Shown: positions 17,256-27,300 of the stretch, piece after piece | How positions within the stretch are numbered: the first letter of the stretch is position 1 | Layout of the letters: every line of letters begins with the position of its first letter | NCBI RefSeq assembly: GCF_003946405.1 | Contig: NZ_RHOG01000001.1 | Location: 124,001 to 188,000 of the forward strand | Length of the DNA stretch: 64,000 nt | Direction: 5' to 3' | Source: Lacticaseibacillus yichunensis | GTDB lineage: Bacteria; Bacillota; Bacilli; Lactobacillales; Lactobacillaceae | Notes under the pieces: model-generated | The model's database searches: none | Told to the model about the DNA's origin: nothing | Seen by the model: the letters and a program-made list of their open reading frames with translations, nothing else | Position numbers and translations under genes: made by a program

Positions 17256-19511
17256 ATGGCAGATACCGGATTAAGTGAACAAGAAGCAGCGGCCCGCTTG
17301 AAAGCGGATGGCCCCAACGAGGTCGCCGAGGCGCCTTATTCATTTTGGCGTGCGGTGGCGACGCGGCTGTGGGAGCCGTCCGCCTGGATCTTGGAGGCGG
17401 CGCTGGTCGTTGAGCTTCTGCTAGGCAAAACCGTGCAGGCCGGCTTCATCGTCTTGATGCTGCTATTTGCTGCGGTGAATGGCGCGATTCAGGCCGGGCG
17501 CGCGCATCGCGTCCTGGCAAGCCTCTCCCAGCAACTGACCCTGTCCGCGACCGTGATGCGCGATGGTAAGTGGGGCGTGCGCCCGGCCCGCGAGCTCGTG
17601 CGCGGGGACCTCATCCGCCTGCGTCTCGGCGCGATCGTCCCGGCGGATGCCCAGCTCCTGGCAGGCGGTCCGATCCAGCTCGATGAAAGCAGTATCACCG
17701 GTGAATCCGAAGCGGTGACTCGGGGTCAACACGACCCTATTTTCGCGGGCACCGCGGTCTTGACTGGCGATTGCTTGGCGACGGTCACGGCGACGGGCGC
17801 CCAGAGCCGCAGTGGGAAAACACAGACGCTGCTTGCGACGGCCAGCGCGCCTGGGCATCTCCAGCGGCTGCTTGGCCAGGTGATCAAGGATCTGGCGCTC
17901 GTCGACAGCGTGCTTGTCGTGATCTTACTGGTCGCCGCCTTGGTGCGCGGGCAAAATTTGATCAGCCTGCTGCCTTTTTTGGCGATGCTGTTCATCGCGA
18001 CCATCCCCATTGCGATGCCGTCGAGCTTTGCCGTCGCGAATTCGGTGGAGGCCAATGTCTTGAGCTACCAGCACATTTTGGTGAGCGACCTCGTCGGCAT
18101 TCAGGAAGCCGCAGCGATGGATGTGCTCGTGGTCGACAAAACTGGAACGCTAACGGCCAACAAGACCTCGGTCCAGCAGTTTCTCAATCTCAGCGCGCGG
18201 CCGGATGTCCAGGTGCGCCAGGCAGCCGCGCTGGCCTGCGATCCGATCGCGCCGAGCCCGCTTGAACAGGCCGTGCGCGATTTTGCCGGACCGCTGCCGC
18301 AAACCGCGACCGATTTTTCCGCGTTTGACGCGACGCGCGGGTATTCCCAGGCGATCACCCCGCTTGGCGTCGTCCGGCTCGGCGCGTTTGCCAAGCTTTC
18401 GGCGCTGGCGCAAAATACATTCGAGACGCCGGCCGCGGCGCTGAAAACAGGCCGCAGCCTCGCCGTGATGATCGACGATGAGTTGTGCGGCGTCTTCATT
18501 TTGGCCGACACGCTGCGCCCGGATAGCCAAGCGGCGGTGCAGGCGCTGCGAACCCGCGGCGTGCAGGTGATCATGCTGTCCGGTGATCACAAGGCCACCG
18601 CTCAGCAGATCGCCGGCGCGGTCGGCCTCGATGGCGCAGTCGCGCGATTCGCCGACCTGTCTGACACCGCCGATGTGACGGCGTTGGCCGGCATCGCCGA
18701 GGTGCGGGCGGAAGACAAGCTGACCATCGTCAAGCGGCTTCAAGCGGCCGGCCACATTGTCGGGATGACTGGTGATGGGGTCAACGACGCCCCTGCCCTG
18801 CGCCAGGCCGAAGTCGGCGTCGCGGTGGCCAATGCGGTGCCGATCGCCAAGCGTGCCGCAAAAATCGTCCTGCTCACGCCCGGCCTGACGCCTCTGACCG
18901 CGATTCTCGATAGTGGCCACCGGGTGTACCAACGCATGCTGACTTGGACCATCACCAAATTATCGCGGACGGCTGAGCTGATGATTCTCTTAACGCTGGG
19001 CGTCTTGTTGTTTGGCCGCGTCCCCCTGGCCCTGAATGCGATGGTGCTGGTCGCGATCTTGAACGACCTGGTCACCTTGGTGCTGGGCACGGATCGCACC
19101 ACCATCACCTATCGCCCCGAAAACTGGGGCCAGCGCCGCCTGTTGCGGACGGCCAGCGTCCTCGGCGCCGGCTGGACGTTCCTGGGGCTCGCCTTGTTGA
19201 TCGGGCTGCACCTGGCCGGCATGTCAGCCGGGGGCATGAGCACCTTGCTGTTCAACTATTTGATCGATAGTGCCATGCTGACGATCCTGATCACCCGCAC
19301 CGCCCGGCCATTTTGGCGCAGTGCACCTAGTCGCGCGGTCGGGGCCGCGATCTCAGTGAATGTGATTCTGACGGTCGGCCTGTCGCTGCTTGGCCTCGGG
19401 GTCACCGCCGTTTCGTGGCAGGCGCCGGGGGCCGTGCTTGCGCTGACCGTGGTGGCGGCCGTGCTTTTGGATGGGTTGTATCTGCTCATGAATAAGCGGC
19501 ATCAATCTTAG
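17256..19511 (+). CDS. P-type ATPase, P3A (proton pump-like)
   Basis: A 751-residue cation ATPase. N-terminal cytoplasmic segment GLSEQEAAARLKADGPNEV, actuator motif DESSITGESEAV (TGES), span-4 motif IPIAMPSS, phosphorylated Asp294 in DKTGTLT, and hinge TGDGVNDAPAL. Domain order and IPIAMPSS point to the plasma-membrane H+-ATPase type (P3A). It would pump protons out of the cell and may support pH homeostasis. ATG at 17256 has GGAGGA seven bases upstream. Its closeness to fluoride genes may be chance or may reflect that fluoride enters as HF and acidifies the cytoplasm (inference). Confidence 0.92.
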   Translation: MADTGLSEQEAAARLKADGPNEVAEAPYSFWRAVATRLWEPSAWILEAALVVELLLGKTVQAGFIVLMLLFAAVNGAIQAGRAHRVLASLSQQLTLSATVMRDGKWGVRPARELVRGDLIRLRLGAIVPADAQLLAGGPIQLDESSITGESEAVTRGQHDPIFAGTAVLTGDCLATVTATGAQSRSGKTQTLLATASAPGHLQRLLGQVIKDLALVDSVLVVILLVAALVRGQNLISLLPFLAMLFIATIPIAMPSSFAVANSVEANVLSYQHILVSDLVGIQEAAAMDVLVVDKTGTLTANKTSVQQFLNLSARPDVQVRQAAALACDPIAPSPLEQAVRDFAGPLPQTATDFSAFDATRGYSQAITPLGVVRLGAFAKLSALAQNTFETPAAALKTGRSLAVMIDDELCGVFILADTLRPDSQAAVQALRTRGVQVIMLSGDHKATAQQIAGAVGLDGAVARFADLSDTADVTALAGIAEVRAEDKLTIVKRLQAAGHIVGMTGDGVNDAPALRQAEVGVAVANAVPIAKRAAKIVLLTPGLTPLTAILDSGHRVYQRMLTWTITKLSRTAELMILLTLGVLLFGRVPLALNAMVLVAILNDLVTLVLGTDRTTITYRPENWGQRRLLRTASVLGAGWTFLGLALLIGLHLAGMSAGGMSTLLFNYLIDSAMLTILITRTARPFWRSAPSRAVGAAISVNVILTVGLSLLGLGVTAVSWQAPGAVLALTVVAAVLLDGLYLLMNKRHQS

Positions 19512-19533
19512 TTCGCCTTGATTGCCCTCACTA

Positions 19534-19573
19534 GGACGTCAACCGAAAACAATCGGTTTGCGTCCTTTTTTGT
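19534..19573 (+). terminator. terminator after the P-type ATPase
   Basis: AGGACGTCAACCGA, loop, TCGGTTTGCGTCCT, then six T. Confidence 0.88.
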
Positions 19574-19670
19574 GCTCCCGAGACCGCTGCCCCGGGTCCG
19601 TTTTTCGTGATCGCATCCCCTGTCACCCGTCATCGCCGCTGCATGAGAAGCCCTCTCATCATATTTTTCA

Positions 19671-19703
19671 TTGACGGCAATCGGTGTTTAGGATAGCCTA
19701 AGC
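19671..19703 (+). promoter_or_regulatory. promoter with DtxR/MntR-type operator
   Basis: TTGACG (19671-19676) is followed by the perfect inverted repeat TTAGG-ATAG-CCTAA (19688-19701), which matches the TTTAGG-CCTAAA pattern of MntR/ScaR operators and would cover the -10 region. It precedes a Mn-type ABC importer, so manganese-dependent repression is expected. Confidence 0.75.
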
Positions 19704-19746
19704 TCCGTAAAACGTACTCGTTACGTTTTGGAAGGGAGGTGATCTC

Positions 19747-20490
19747 ATTTTAGAAGCTCGTCAACTCAGCGTCAGTTATTCCCGTGGCCAGCCCGTGCTC
19801 CAGTCCGTGTCATTCACCCTGCCGGCCGGCTGCCTCGTTAGCATCATTGGTCCCAATGGCGCTGGTAAGTCCACGTTGATCAAAGCGATGCTGTCGCTCA
19901 TCCCCCATCGCGGCCGTACCCTTTTTGACCAGCAGGACTTACATGCGGTGGCGCGCCATGTCGCGTATGTCCAGCAGAAAAGTGGCCTGGATCTGACGTT
20001 TCCGATCACGGTCTGCGAATGCGTGGCGCTGGGCCGCCAAGCCGACGCAAATGCGTTCGGTCACGTGCGCGGCGCAACGGAAGCCGTCGCCCAGGCCCTG
20101 GCGCAGGTCGAGATGGCCGATTTTGCGGCCCGGCCCTTGAGTCAGCTGTCTGGCGGCCAGCTCCAGCGCGTTTTGATCGCCAGGTGCCTCGTGCAAAACG
20201 CGCAACTGTTGGTGCTCGACGAACCGTTTGTCGGCATCGATGTGCAAAGCGAGGCGGCGATCATGGCCGTGTTGCGCGCGCAAAAACGGGCCGGCAAAAC
20301 GATCTTGATCGTGCACCACGACCTCAAAACGGTGCCCGATTATTTTGACTGGGTCGTGATGCTGAACCGCGCGCTGATCGCCGCCGGGCCGGTCGCGACC
20401 ACCTTCACCCCTGACAATCTTGCAGCGACATACGGCCTGCCGCAGCCCGCCGAGAAAGGAGCGCCCGATGCTTCAGCTATTTTTCACTGA
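19747..20490 (+). CDS. mntB: Mn/Zn/Fe-type ABC importer ATPase, apparent non-standard start
   Basis: Walker [11 protein letters not shown]-loop YVQQKSG, signature [16 protein letters not shown], Walker [13 protein letters not shown] and switch HHD: a metal-importer (cluster 9) ATPase of about 247 residues. The conserved N-terminus [17 protein letters not shown] is encoded from 19750, and a perfect GGAGGTGAT site at 19735-19743 points to 19747-19752, but the codons there are ATT TTA, not ATG/GTG/TTG. The first normal start (GTG 19795) would remove the first strand and A-loop Tyr. I annotate ATT 19747 as the likely start; TTG to TTA mutation is the alternative. Overlaps the permease gene by 23 bases. 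Confidence 0.85.
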   Translation: MLEARQLSVSYSRGQPVLQSVSFTLPAGCLVSIIGPNGAGKSTLIKAMLSLIPHRGRTLFDQQDLHAVARHVAYVQQKSGLDLTFPITVCECVALGRQADANAFGHVRGATEAVAQALAQVEMADFAARPLSQLSGGQLQRVLIARCLVQNAQLLVLDEPFVGIDVQSEAAIMAVLRAQKRAGKTILIVHHDLKTVPDYFDWVVMLNRALIAAGPVATTFTPDNLAATYGLPQPAEKGAPDASAIFH

Positions 20491-21316
20491 CCTGGCAGAA
20501 TTTCATTTTTTGCAAAACGCCTTGATCACCGCGGTGGCAGTCGGCATTGTCGCCGGGGTGATCGGCAGTTTCATCATTTTGCGCGGCCTGTCCTTGATGG
20601 GTGACGCGATCTCGCATGCCGTGTTGCCCGGCGTCGCGTTGTCCTTCATGTTGCACATTCCGATGGTGATCGGCGCGGCCGCATTCGGCATTTTGGCGGC
20701 GACCATCATCACGTTGATCAAGCAATTCAGCGCAATCAAAAGCGACACCGCGATCGGCATCACCTTCAGCACGTTTTTAGCGCTGGGCGTGATCTTGATC
20801 GGCTTGGTTCACACCACCACCAATCTCTTTCACATTTTATTTGGCAATGTCCTGGCCGTCCAAGATGCCGACCGCAACCTGACGCTGGGCATTGCCGCCG
20901 CGGTCCTGGTGCTGGTGGGCCTATTTTTCAAGCGCCTGCGCCTGACGTCCTTTGACCCCATGATGGCGCAGGCAATGGGCATCCGCACGAACTTTTACCA
21001 TTTTCTATTGATGATCATGCTGACGCTGGTGGCCGTTGTGTCCATGCAAAGCGTCGGCACCATTTTGATCGTCGCCTTATTGATCACGCCGGCCGCGACC
21101 TGCTACCTATTTGCGGACCGCCTGGTGGTGATGGTCATCGCCTCGGGCCTGCTCGGCGGCCTGATTTCGCTGGTCGGCTTAGTATTCGGCTATACCCACA
21201 ACATTGCAGTTGGTTCTTGTATCGTCATTCTCGGCGCGCTGGTCTTCGTCGTCTGTTTTCCATTTTCGAAAAAACAGCACCTGATCACGCGCCCTCTTGG
21301 AGGAAAAAATGTTTAA
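20468..21316 (+). CDS. mntC: Mn/Zn-type ABC importer permease
   Basis: A 282-residue, eight-to-nine-span permease of the metal (ABC-3) family: [20 protein letters not shown] is the conserved cytoplasmic coupling segment, and [20 protein letters not shown] the conserved C-terminal span. ATG at 20468 has AAGGAG. Overlaps the ATPase gene upstream and the binding protein gene downstream (21309), so the three form one coupled operon. Confidence 0.94.
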   Translation: MLQLFFTDLAEFHFLQNALITAVAVGIVAGVIGSFIILRGLSLMGDAISHAVLPGVALSFMLHIPMVIGAAAFGILAATIITLIKQFSAIKSDTAIGITFSTFLALGVILIGLVHTTTNLFHILFGNVLAVQDADRNLTLGIAAAVLVLVGLFFKRLRLTSFDPMMAQAMGIRTNFYHFLLMIMLTLVAVVSMQSVGTILIVALLITPAATCYLFADRLVVMVIASGLLGGLISLVGLVFGYTHNIAVGSCIVILGALVFVVCFPFSKKQHLITRPLGGKNV

Positions 21317-22268
21317 ATCAATGACCCGTCTCTTGCCCCTGACCGCCGCTGTGGCTGCCTTGATTGGCCTTGCTGCATGCGGCCACGCCCAACCCAAAAC
21401 ATCTGAGGCCACCAAACCCATGCTGGCCAAAAAAGTCTCGGTGGTCGCAACGGATACCATTATCGGCGACATCGCCCACAACATCGCCAAGGATAAAGCG
21501 ACGATTCACGTCATCGTCCCAGTGGGTCAAGACCCCCATGAATACGACCCAAAACCGGCTGACGTGTCAGCTGCGGGCAAAGCCGACGTGATCTTGTACA
21601 ACGGCATCAATCTGGAAAATGCGCCTGGCGCCTGGTTCACCAAGATGATGGCCAACGAAGGTCCCAAGGCGCAAAAGAAGGCCTTTGCCGTCAGTGATGG
21701 CGTTGAGGTCATTCACCTACAGGGCAAACAGGAAGCCGCCAAGCTCGACCCGCATGCCTGGCTCAGCGTCGGCAACGGCATCATTTACGCGCAGAATATC
21801 GCCAAGCACTTAAGCGATGCCGATCCGAAAAACGCGACGTTCTACAACAACAATATGGTGGCCTACACTACCAAGTTGGCAAAACTACATAAAGAGGCCC
21901 AGGCCAAATTCGACAAGATCCCGGCCGCGAAAAAGCTGATCGTCACCAGTGAAGGCTGCTTCAAGTATTTTGGCAAGGCCTACAACATTCCTTCCGCTTA
22001 TATCTGGGAAATCAACACGGAGGAAGAAGGCACCCCGGCGCAGATCTCGACTTTGGTCCGCAAGCTCAAGAAAACCAAGACGCCATCGCTGTTTGTCGAA
22101 AGCAGCGTCAACGGCAAGCCAATGGCCACCGTTGCCAAAGACACGGGCATTCCGATTCACGCGACCCTGTTCACCGACTCCATCGCGGCGCCGGGTCAAC
22201 AAGGCGATAACTACTATGACATGATGAAGTGGAACCTGGATCAGATCGCGGAAGGGCTCTCGAAGTGA
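21309..22268 (+). CDS. mntA: metal-binding lipoprotein of the Mn-type ABC importer
   Basis: A 319-residue cluster A-I (ZnuA/PsaA-like) solute-binding protein. Signal peptide with lipobox LAAC (Cys ~24). Metal ligands are seen as His in [13 protein letters not shown], His in [10 protein letters not shown], Glu in INTEEEGTP and Asp in LFTDSIA: the His-His-Glu-Asp set of manganese-type receptors, and there is no His-rich loop as in zinc ZnuA. Start ATG 21309 has GGAGG. With the MntR-like operator, manganese is the best guess. Confidence 0.93.
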   Translation: MFKSMTRLLPLTAAVAALIGLAACGHAQPKTSEATKPMLAKKVSVVATDTIIGDIAHNIAKDKATIHVIVPVGQDPHEYDPKPADVSAAGKADVILYNGINLENAPGAWFTKMMANEGPKAQKKAFAVSDGVEVIHLQGKQEAAKLDPHAWLSVGNGIIYAQNIAKHLSDADPKNATFYNNNMVAYTTKLAKLHKEAQAKFDKIPAAKKLIVTSEGCFKYFGKAYNIPSAYIWEINTEEEGTPAQISTLVRKLKKTKTPSLFVESSVNGKPMATVAKDTGIPIHATLFTDSIAAPGQQGDNYYDMMKWNLDQIAEGLSK

Positions 22269-22350
22269 GAAACGGTCGAGTTTGGCGCTATTGGTTGTCG
22301 CTTGTGCTGTTTCTGACGCGGGGCTGCTGACCGGGCTGGGGGCCCTCCCT

Positions 22351-22470
22351 ATTGGACTTCGCGTTCAGGTCTGAGGCATCTAACTGGGCCCGGCACTCGG
22401 GGCTAAGTTCAGCCCCCAAGCACCAGCCCCTGTTAGCTGCTCAGACCTGAACGCCGCGCGACGCACCCTT
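22351..22470 (-). repeat. palindromic intergenic repeat, copy B
   Basis: Minus orientation of the same family: GGGTGCGTCG start, arm GCGGCGTTCAGGTCTGAG pairing with CTCAGACCTGAACGC, apical GGGGGC/GCCCC region. The 3' boundary is degenerate (AAGTCCAATAGGGA). Lies between mntA and dps. Confidence 0.85.
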
Positions 22471-22581
22471 ATGCCACAGGCTTCCCCCTTGCCTCAGCGC
22501 CTTGGTCCAGTATGCGGCGAAGTCATTCTGCTAGCCCACCGATTTTGAAACCAGATATAATAGAAGAAAAGGAGGATCACT

Positions 22582-23052
22582 ATGTCATATTCTCAAACCA
22601 AACTTGTTTTGAACCAGCTTGTCGCCGATCTCAGCGCGCTGGCGGTCCACGTGCATCAGGTGCACTGGTACATGCGCGGCCCGAATTTTCTGAAGCTGCA
22701 TCCCCTGATGGACAAGTATATGGATGAGCTCAACGACCAGCTCGACGTCGTTTCCGAACGGCTGATCACGCTGGACGGCTCGCCATATGCCAGCCTCAAG
22801 GAATTCGCCGACCACACGACGATGGCCGATGAACCCGGCGAATGGGGCGTGGCCACCCCGGAGCGCCTGCGCGGCTTGGCGACGGCGTACAGCCGGCTGG
22901 CGGATACTTACCAGCGCGGCATCGACGTGAGCGGCGACGAACACGACGATGTGAGCCAAGACATCTTCATCGGCTTCAAGGGCGACATCGAAAAGAAGAT
23001 CTGGATGCTGAAAGCCGAACTGGATGAAGCCCCTGGCATCGATCCAAGCTAA
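22582..23052 (+). CDS. dps: Dps-family ferritin-like protein
   Basis: A 156-residue four-helix protein: HVHQVHWYMRGPNFLKLHPL (two ferroxidase His) and DELNDQLDVVSERLITLDG (Asp and Glu ligands) form the inter-subunit iron site of Dps. Dps dodecamers store iron and protect DNA from peroxide. ATG at 22582 has AAGGAGG, and TATAAT (22555-22560) lies just upstream. Follows the Mn importer, consistent with a metal/oxidative-stress region. Confidence 0.95.
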   Translation: MSYSQTKLVLNQLVADLSALAVHVHQVHWYMRGPNFLKLHPLMDKYMDELNDQLDVVSERLITLDGSPYASLKEFADHTTMADEPGEWGVATPERLRGLATAYSRLADTYQRGIDVSGDEHDDVSQDIFIGFKGDIEKKIWMLKAELDEAPGIDPS

Positions 23053-23063
23053 CTGAAGGCACA

Positions 23064-23103
23064 CAAAGAGGCGGCGAGCGCATTGCTCGGCCGCCTCTTT
23101 AAG
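23064..23103. terminator. bidirectional terminator between dps and glycosyltransferase
   Basis: AAAGAGGCGGCGAGC, short loop, GCTCGGCCGCCTCTTT: serves both convergent genes. Confidence 0.9.
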
Positions 23104-23154
23104 TGCATTTCATGGCACCGCTCAATGGATCAGCGTCAAGCCGGCTGATCGATA

Positions 23155-24174
23155 TCAAAGCTCCGCTTGTTTTTCCTTGGCGATCTCCTCTTCAAGCGGC
23201 GATGGCGGACCGATCAGGGTGGACCAGGCGGCCAGCCGCGCGCGCAAACTCGGTGTCGCTTGCGGCCCGTTTTCCAGCTCGGCGGCTTCCTTGGCATCCA
23301 CCTCGTCGGCAAACACGCGCCGGTATTCCTGAAGCACGCGGCCGAGCTGCTGGACATAGCCCCAATGATGGACGAGTTGCGCCGCGTTCATTTTCGACAG
23401 CACAAACAGGCTCAGCGAGGCGTATTTTCGCACCGCGATCGGCGTCAGGGCTGGCTTGGCCTCGGCCACTTGCAGGTACATCGCACCGAGTTGGTGAATC
23501 GCTTCGAGGTCGCTGCGCTTGAAGCCCGTGTGCACCGTGCTGCCGAGGTTGATGCGGTACTGATAGACCGGCTCGTCGACAAAATTGATGCGGCTGACCC
23601 GCGGCAGGAGCTGGCCGATCAAAAACGCGTCTTCCATCAAATTGAAATCCGCAACGGGCAGCGGCGGCTCAAACAGATGGGCGGCAAATAATTTATCCCA
23701 CAAGTAGCCGCGCATTTCCTTGTCCTCCAGCCACAACCGATACATCTCATCGCCTGTCGCCGAAAAGGTCGGGGCATGAAAGGGGCGGCTGAATCTGGCC
23801 GCAGGATTCCAGTAGGCGTAATGATTGACCGCCGCAATGTCGGCCTCCCCGATCGCATTTTGCATGGTCGACAGCCAGTTGGGCAGCACCATGTCATCGC
23901 TATCCATAAAGGTGATGTAGGCGCCGCGGGCCTGGTTCAACCCGACTTGGCGCGCGATTGCCTGGCCGCGGTTGGGCACATGACTCACTTGCAGGCGTGC
24001 ATCGGCCGTCGCGTAGGCATCGAGGATTCCCGGCGTTTCATCCGTCGAGCCATCGTCGATGAGTAGCGCCTCGAAATTGAGATAATCTTGGGCAAGCAAA
24101 CTGTCCAGCGCCGCCTCAAGGTATTTTTGTGCGTTATATACGGGCATGATCACCGAAAGCAAAGGTTGTGTCAT
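23155..24174 (-). CDS. glycosyltransferase family 2
   Basis: A 339-residue GT-A fold enzyme: SVIMPVYNAQKYL, LIDDGSTDETP (nucleotide-sugar Asp) and FMDSDD (DxD metal site) in the first 100 residues, then a ~200-residue C-terminal region typical of exopolysaccharide or wall-glycan transferases. No membrane span. ATG at 24174 has GGAGG; the longer open frame to 24276 has no start signal. Single gene; sugar and acceptor unknown. Confidence 0.92.
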   Translation of the reverse strand: MTQPLLSVIMPVYNAQKYLEAALDSLLAQDYLNFEALLIDDGSTDETPGILDAYATADARLQVSHVPNRGQAIARQVGLNQARGAYITFMDSDDMVLPNWLSTMQNAIGEADIAAVNHYAYWNPAARFSRPFHAPTFSATGDEMYRLWLEDKEMRGYLWDKLFAAHLFEPPLPVADFNLMEDAFLIGQLLPRVSRINFVDEPVYQYRINLGSTVHTGFKRSDLEAIHQLGAMYLQVAEAKPALTPIAVRKYASLSLFVLSKMNAAQLVHHWGYVQQLGRVLQEYRRVFADEVDAKEAAELENGPQATPSLRARLAAWSTLIGPPSPLEEEIAKEKQAEL

Positions 24175-24258
24175 AAGAGCCTCCGCGTTGATTTTAGCAT
24201 AGCCGAGAGCTTTTCTGGGCCGCGAAGTCTTGGAAAAATAGAATCTTACTGAACTTGC

Positions 24259-24296
24259 AAACGCGCGCACCCCCATTTGAGGGATGCGCGCGTTTG
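24259..24296 (-). terminator. hairpin at the end of the FtsX exporter operon
   Basis: AAACGCGCGCA / TGCGCGCGTTT with CCC-GGG inner pairs; the T-tract is short. Confidence 0.6.
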
Positions 24297-24312
24297 CGTC
24301 CTTATGGTGAAC

Positions 24313-27300
24313 TCAATCGACCGACTTCAGGGCGGCCAGCATGTCCACATTTTTCAGGGTGCGACTGACGACCCAGCCAAGCACCGCAGTGATCACGGCG
24401 ATCAACAGCGTCGGCCACAGGAAGCTTGTGCCGACCAGCGCCGGGTTGAACATGACTTCATCGGGCGGCACCACGGCCAGGATGTAGCGGAACAGCACAT
24501 CCCCGATGCCAAAGCCGACCAGAATGCCGATGCCCGTCAGCAAAATTGTCTCGCGGTAAATATACATCGTGACCTCATTGTCAAAGAAGCCGAGGACCTT
24601 GATCGTGGACAACTCGCGAATCCGCTCAGACACGTTGATGTTGGTCAGGTTGTAGAGAATCACGACCCCGAGCAGGCCCGCGACAATGATCAGGACCAGC
24701 ATGATCTTGTTGAGAGATTTAACGATCGTGTCGATCTGATTGGTCAGCGTCGTATTTTGCACGACACCCGCCGTTGCCGACAAAGCCATGAACTTGGCTG
24801 CTTGGGCCTCGACGTTTGCCTGACTGCGATTCTTGAGGATGACCAGCTCGCCATTGGTCGTGTAGTCCGTCGCAAAGGCTTTTTCATAGGCGGTGCGGCT
24901 CATGATCATGAAGTGGCCCATGTACATTTCGGTGATGCCACTGATGGTCACGTGGCGGGTCACATCGCTGGCGTCCTTGAAGCTGATCGTGTCGCCGACT
25001 TTGGCGCCGACCAGGTTGGCCAGCCGCTCCGAGATGATCGCGCCGCTTGACTGGAGCGGCAGCGCCGTTTGCGTTTTGCGGTTTCGGGTCTCGACATATT
25101 GCTCAAATTTCGCCGTGGTCTGAGGGACGATCAAAGTGATGGCCTGACTGTCATTATTTTTCCCGGCGACCTTGCTGAGGGATTCGTAGTGAATCGCCTT
25201 GGTGGACTTGATGGCGTCACTTTCCGCCTGCTTTGCGAATTCGCGCGTCTCGGCCGACGTCAGCCCACTATTCTTGGCGACGATCATGTCGTAATGGATG
25301 ATGCCGCCGAATTGCGTCTGGCTCATCCCACCGATCGACGCACGGACGCTGTAGCCGGTCAGCAGCAGCGCCACCGCGCCGGCCACGCCGAAGATGGTCA
25401 TCAGCATGCGCTTCTTGTAGCGAAAAGTATTGCGCGCCGTCACTTTATGGGTGAAGCTCAAATGATTCCATACGGGCGTGATGCGCTCCAGGAAGATCTT
25501 AGACCCGGCGACCGGCGGCTTTGGCAAAAGCAGTTCCGCCGGATTGGCCGCGAGCTCCCCTTTTGCGCTGAGATAGGCCGGCAACACCGCAGACAGAAGA
25601 GCCAGCGCGATCGCCGCCAGGGTCACCCAGGGATGAAAGGCCAACGTGATCCGCGGCAAGGTGAACCCGTCGCTGTAGGCGTTATAGACGATCAGAGGCA
25701 ACAGGGTATGGCCCGCCGCGACGCCGATCAGCGTGCCGAGCATGCTGGCGGCAAACCCGTACACGGTGAATTTGCGCGTGACGTCTTTTGGCTCGTAGCC
25801 CAGCGCCCGCAATGTCCCTGCGTTGATGCGCTCCTCATCGACAAAGCGGCCCATCGTGGTGAAGGTCACCAGCGCGGCCACAAAGTACAGGAAGATTGGG
25901 AACACATTGGCCAGCGCATCGATGATCTCGGAAACCGTGGTGTACGTCTTGTACCCGATTCCGCCGGGCATCTCGCGGCGGCTGTACGCGGTATAGGTCG
26001 GCAGGGCCAGCTGTTTGACTTGCTTCTTGGCGGCTACAAGTTTGGTTTCCCCTGATTTGATCTCGGCGCGGGCGGCTGGGGCCTGCTTGGCAAAATCGGC
26101 TGCGCCTTTCTTGTAGGTCTGCTCTTTGCTTGCAAGCGTCTTTTTGGCAGCCGCCAGCTGGGCTTCGCCGCTTTGCTTCTGGGTGGCCAGTGTGGCCTTG
26201 CCCTGTGCCAATTCGGCCGTCTTCGCCTGGTACTCTTTGAGGCCGGCGTTGTACGTGGCCAAGTTCTTTTCATACAACTGTTGGCTGGCGGCGAGTGTTT
26301 TGGCGCCTTGGGTGATCTGCGTTTGGGCAGTGGCCGCCTTGGCTTTGCCTTGCGGATACGCGGTGCGCTGAGTCTGGTAACGCGCCTCGCTGGCATCATA
26401 CTGTTTCTGTTTTTGCGCGAGCTCGGACTTCGCCGCGGCCAACTGATTGGTGCCTGCCGCGATCTGCGCCATGCCAGGGTCATAGGTGCCCGACTGGAAG
26501 GTGGCATAGGCCTGCTGGGTGGCGGTTAGGTTGGCTTGGGTCGCCTTGAGTTGAGCAGTCAGTTGCGCCTGCTGGGTCGCGCTGAGGCCCGATTGCGCGA
26601 GCTGTTTTTCCAGCTGGGCGACGGCCGCCTGCAATTGCGCGAGGCCGGTCTTGTATTGCGTGTTGGCAGCGGTCAGTTGCTTCTTTTTGCTGGTCAGCGT
26701 GGCTTGGGTCTTGGCGATGGTCTGCTGGCCGGTAGTCAACTGCTGCTTGGCCGTTTTGAGTTGCGCTGCGGCGGCGGTGAGCTGCTTTTGGGCCGTCGCC
26801 AGCTTCGCCTCGGCCTTCGCCAGTTCATCGCGTTTGGTCGCTAGTTCTTGGGCGCCGGCCCTGAGCTTTGTGTCAGCCTGAGCCAGTTGTTGCTTCGCAG
26901 CACTCAATTTGGCAGCCGCGGTTTTCAGTTGCGCGGCGCCGTCATCGAGTTTCTTTTGCGCCGCCGTCACCTGCGTGGTCAGCGCTTTTTGCTTGGCCGT
27001 CAGTTCCGCCTGCCCTGCATCGAGCTGGCGCCGGCCGGCTTGGAGCTTGGCCTGCGTATCGGACAATTTTTTGGCCGCCGCATCGAGTTTGGCCTGATTG
27101 CTTGCAATCGTCGTTTCCGCCTCAGTTTGAAGTTGCGCGAGACGATTTTTCGGTTGCGTCTTCAGCGCCTTGTCGATCGCGGTCTTGTGCGTCTGCAGGC
27201 GGTCCTTGTACGTGTTGCCGTATGGATCGACGGTCTTCAGATCGGTGAACCGCATCCGCGCCAGCATGTAGACATCCGAGTCAAAGGCGCTGGGCAGAAT

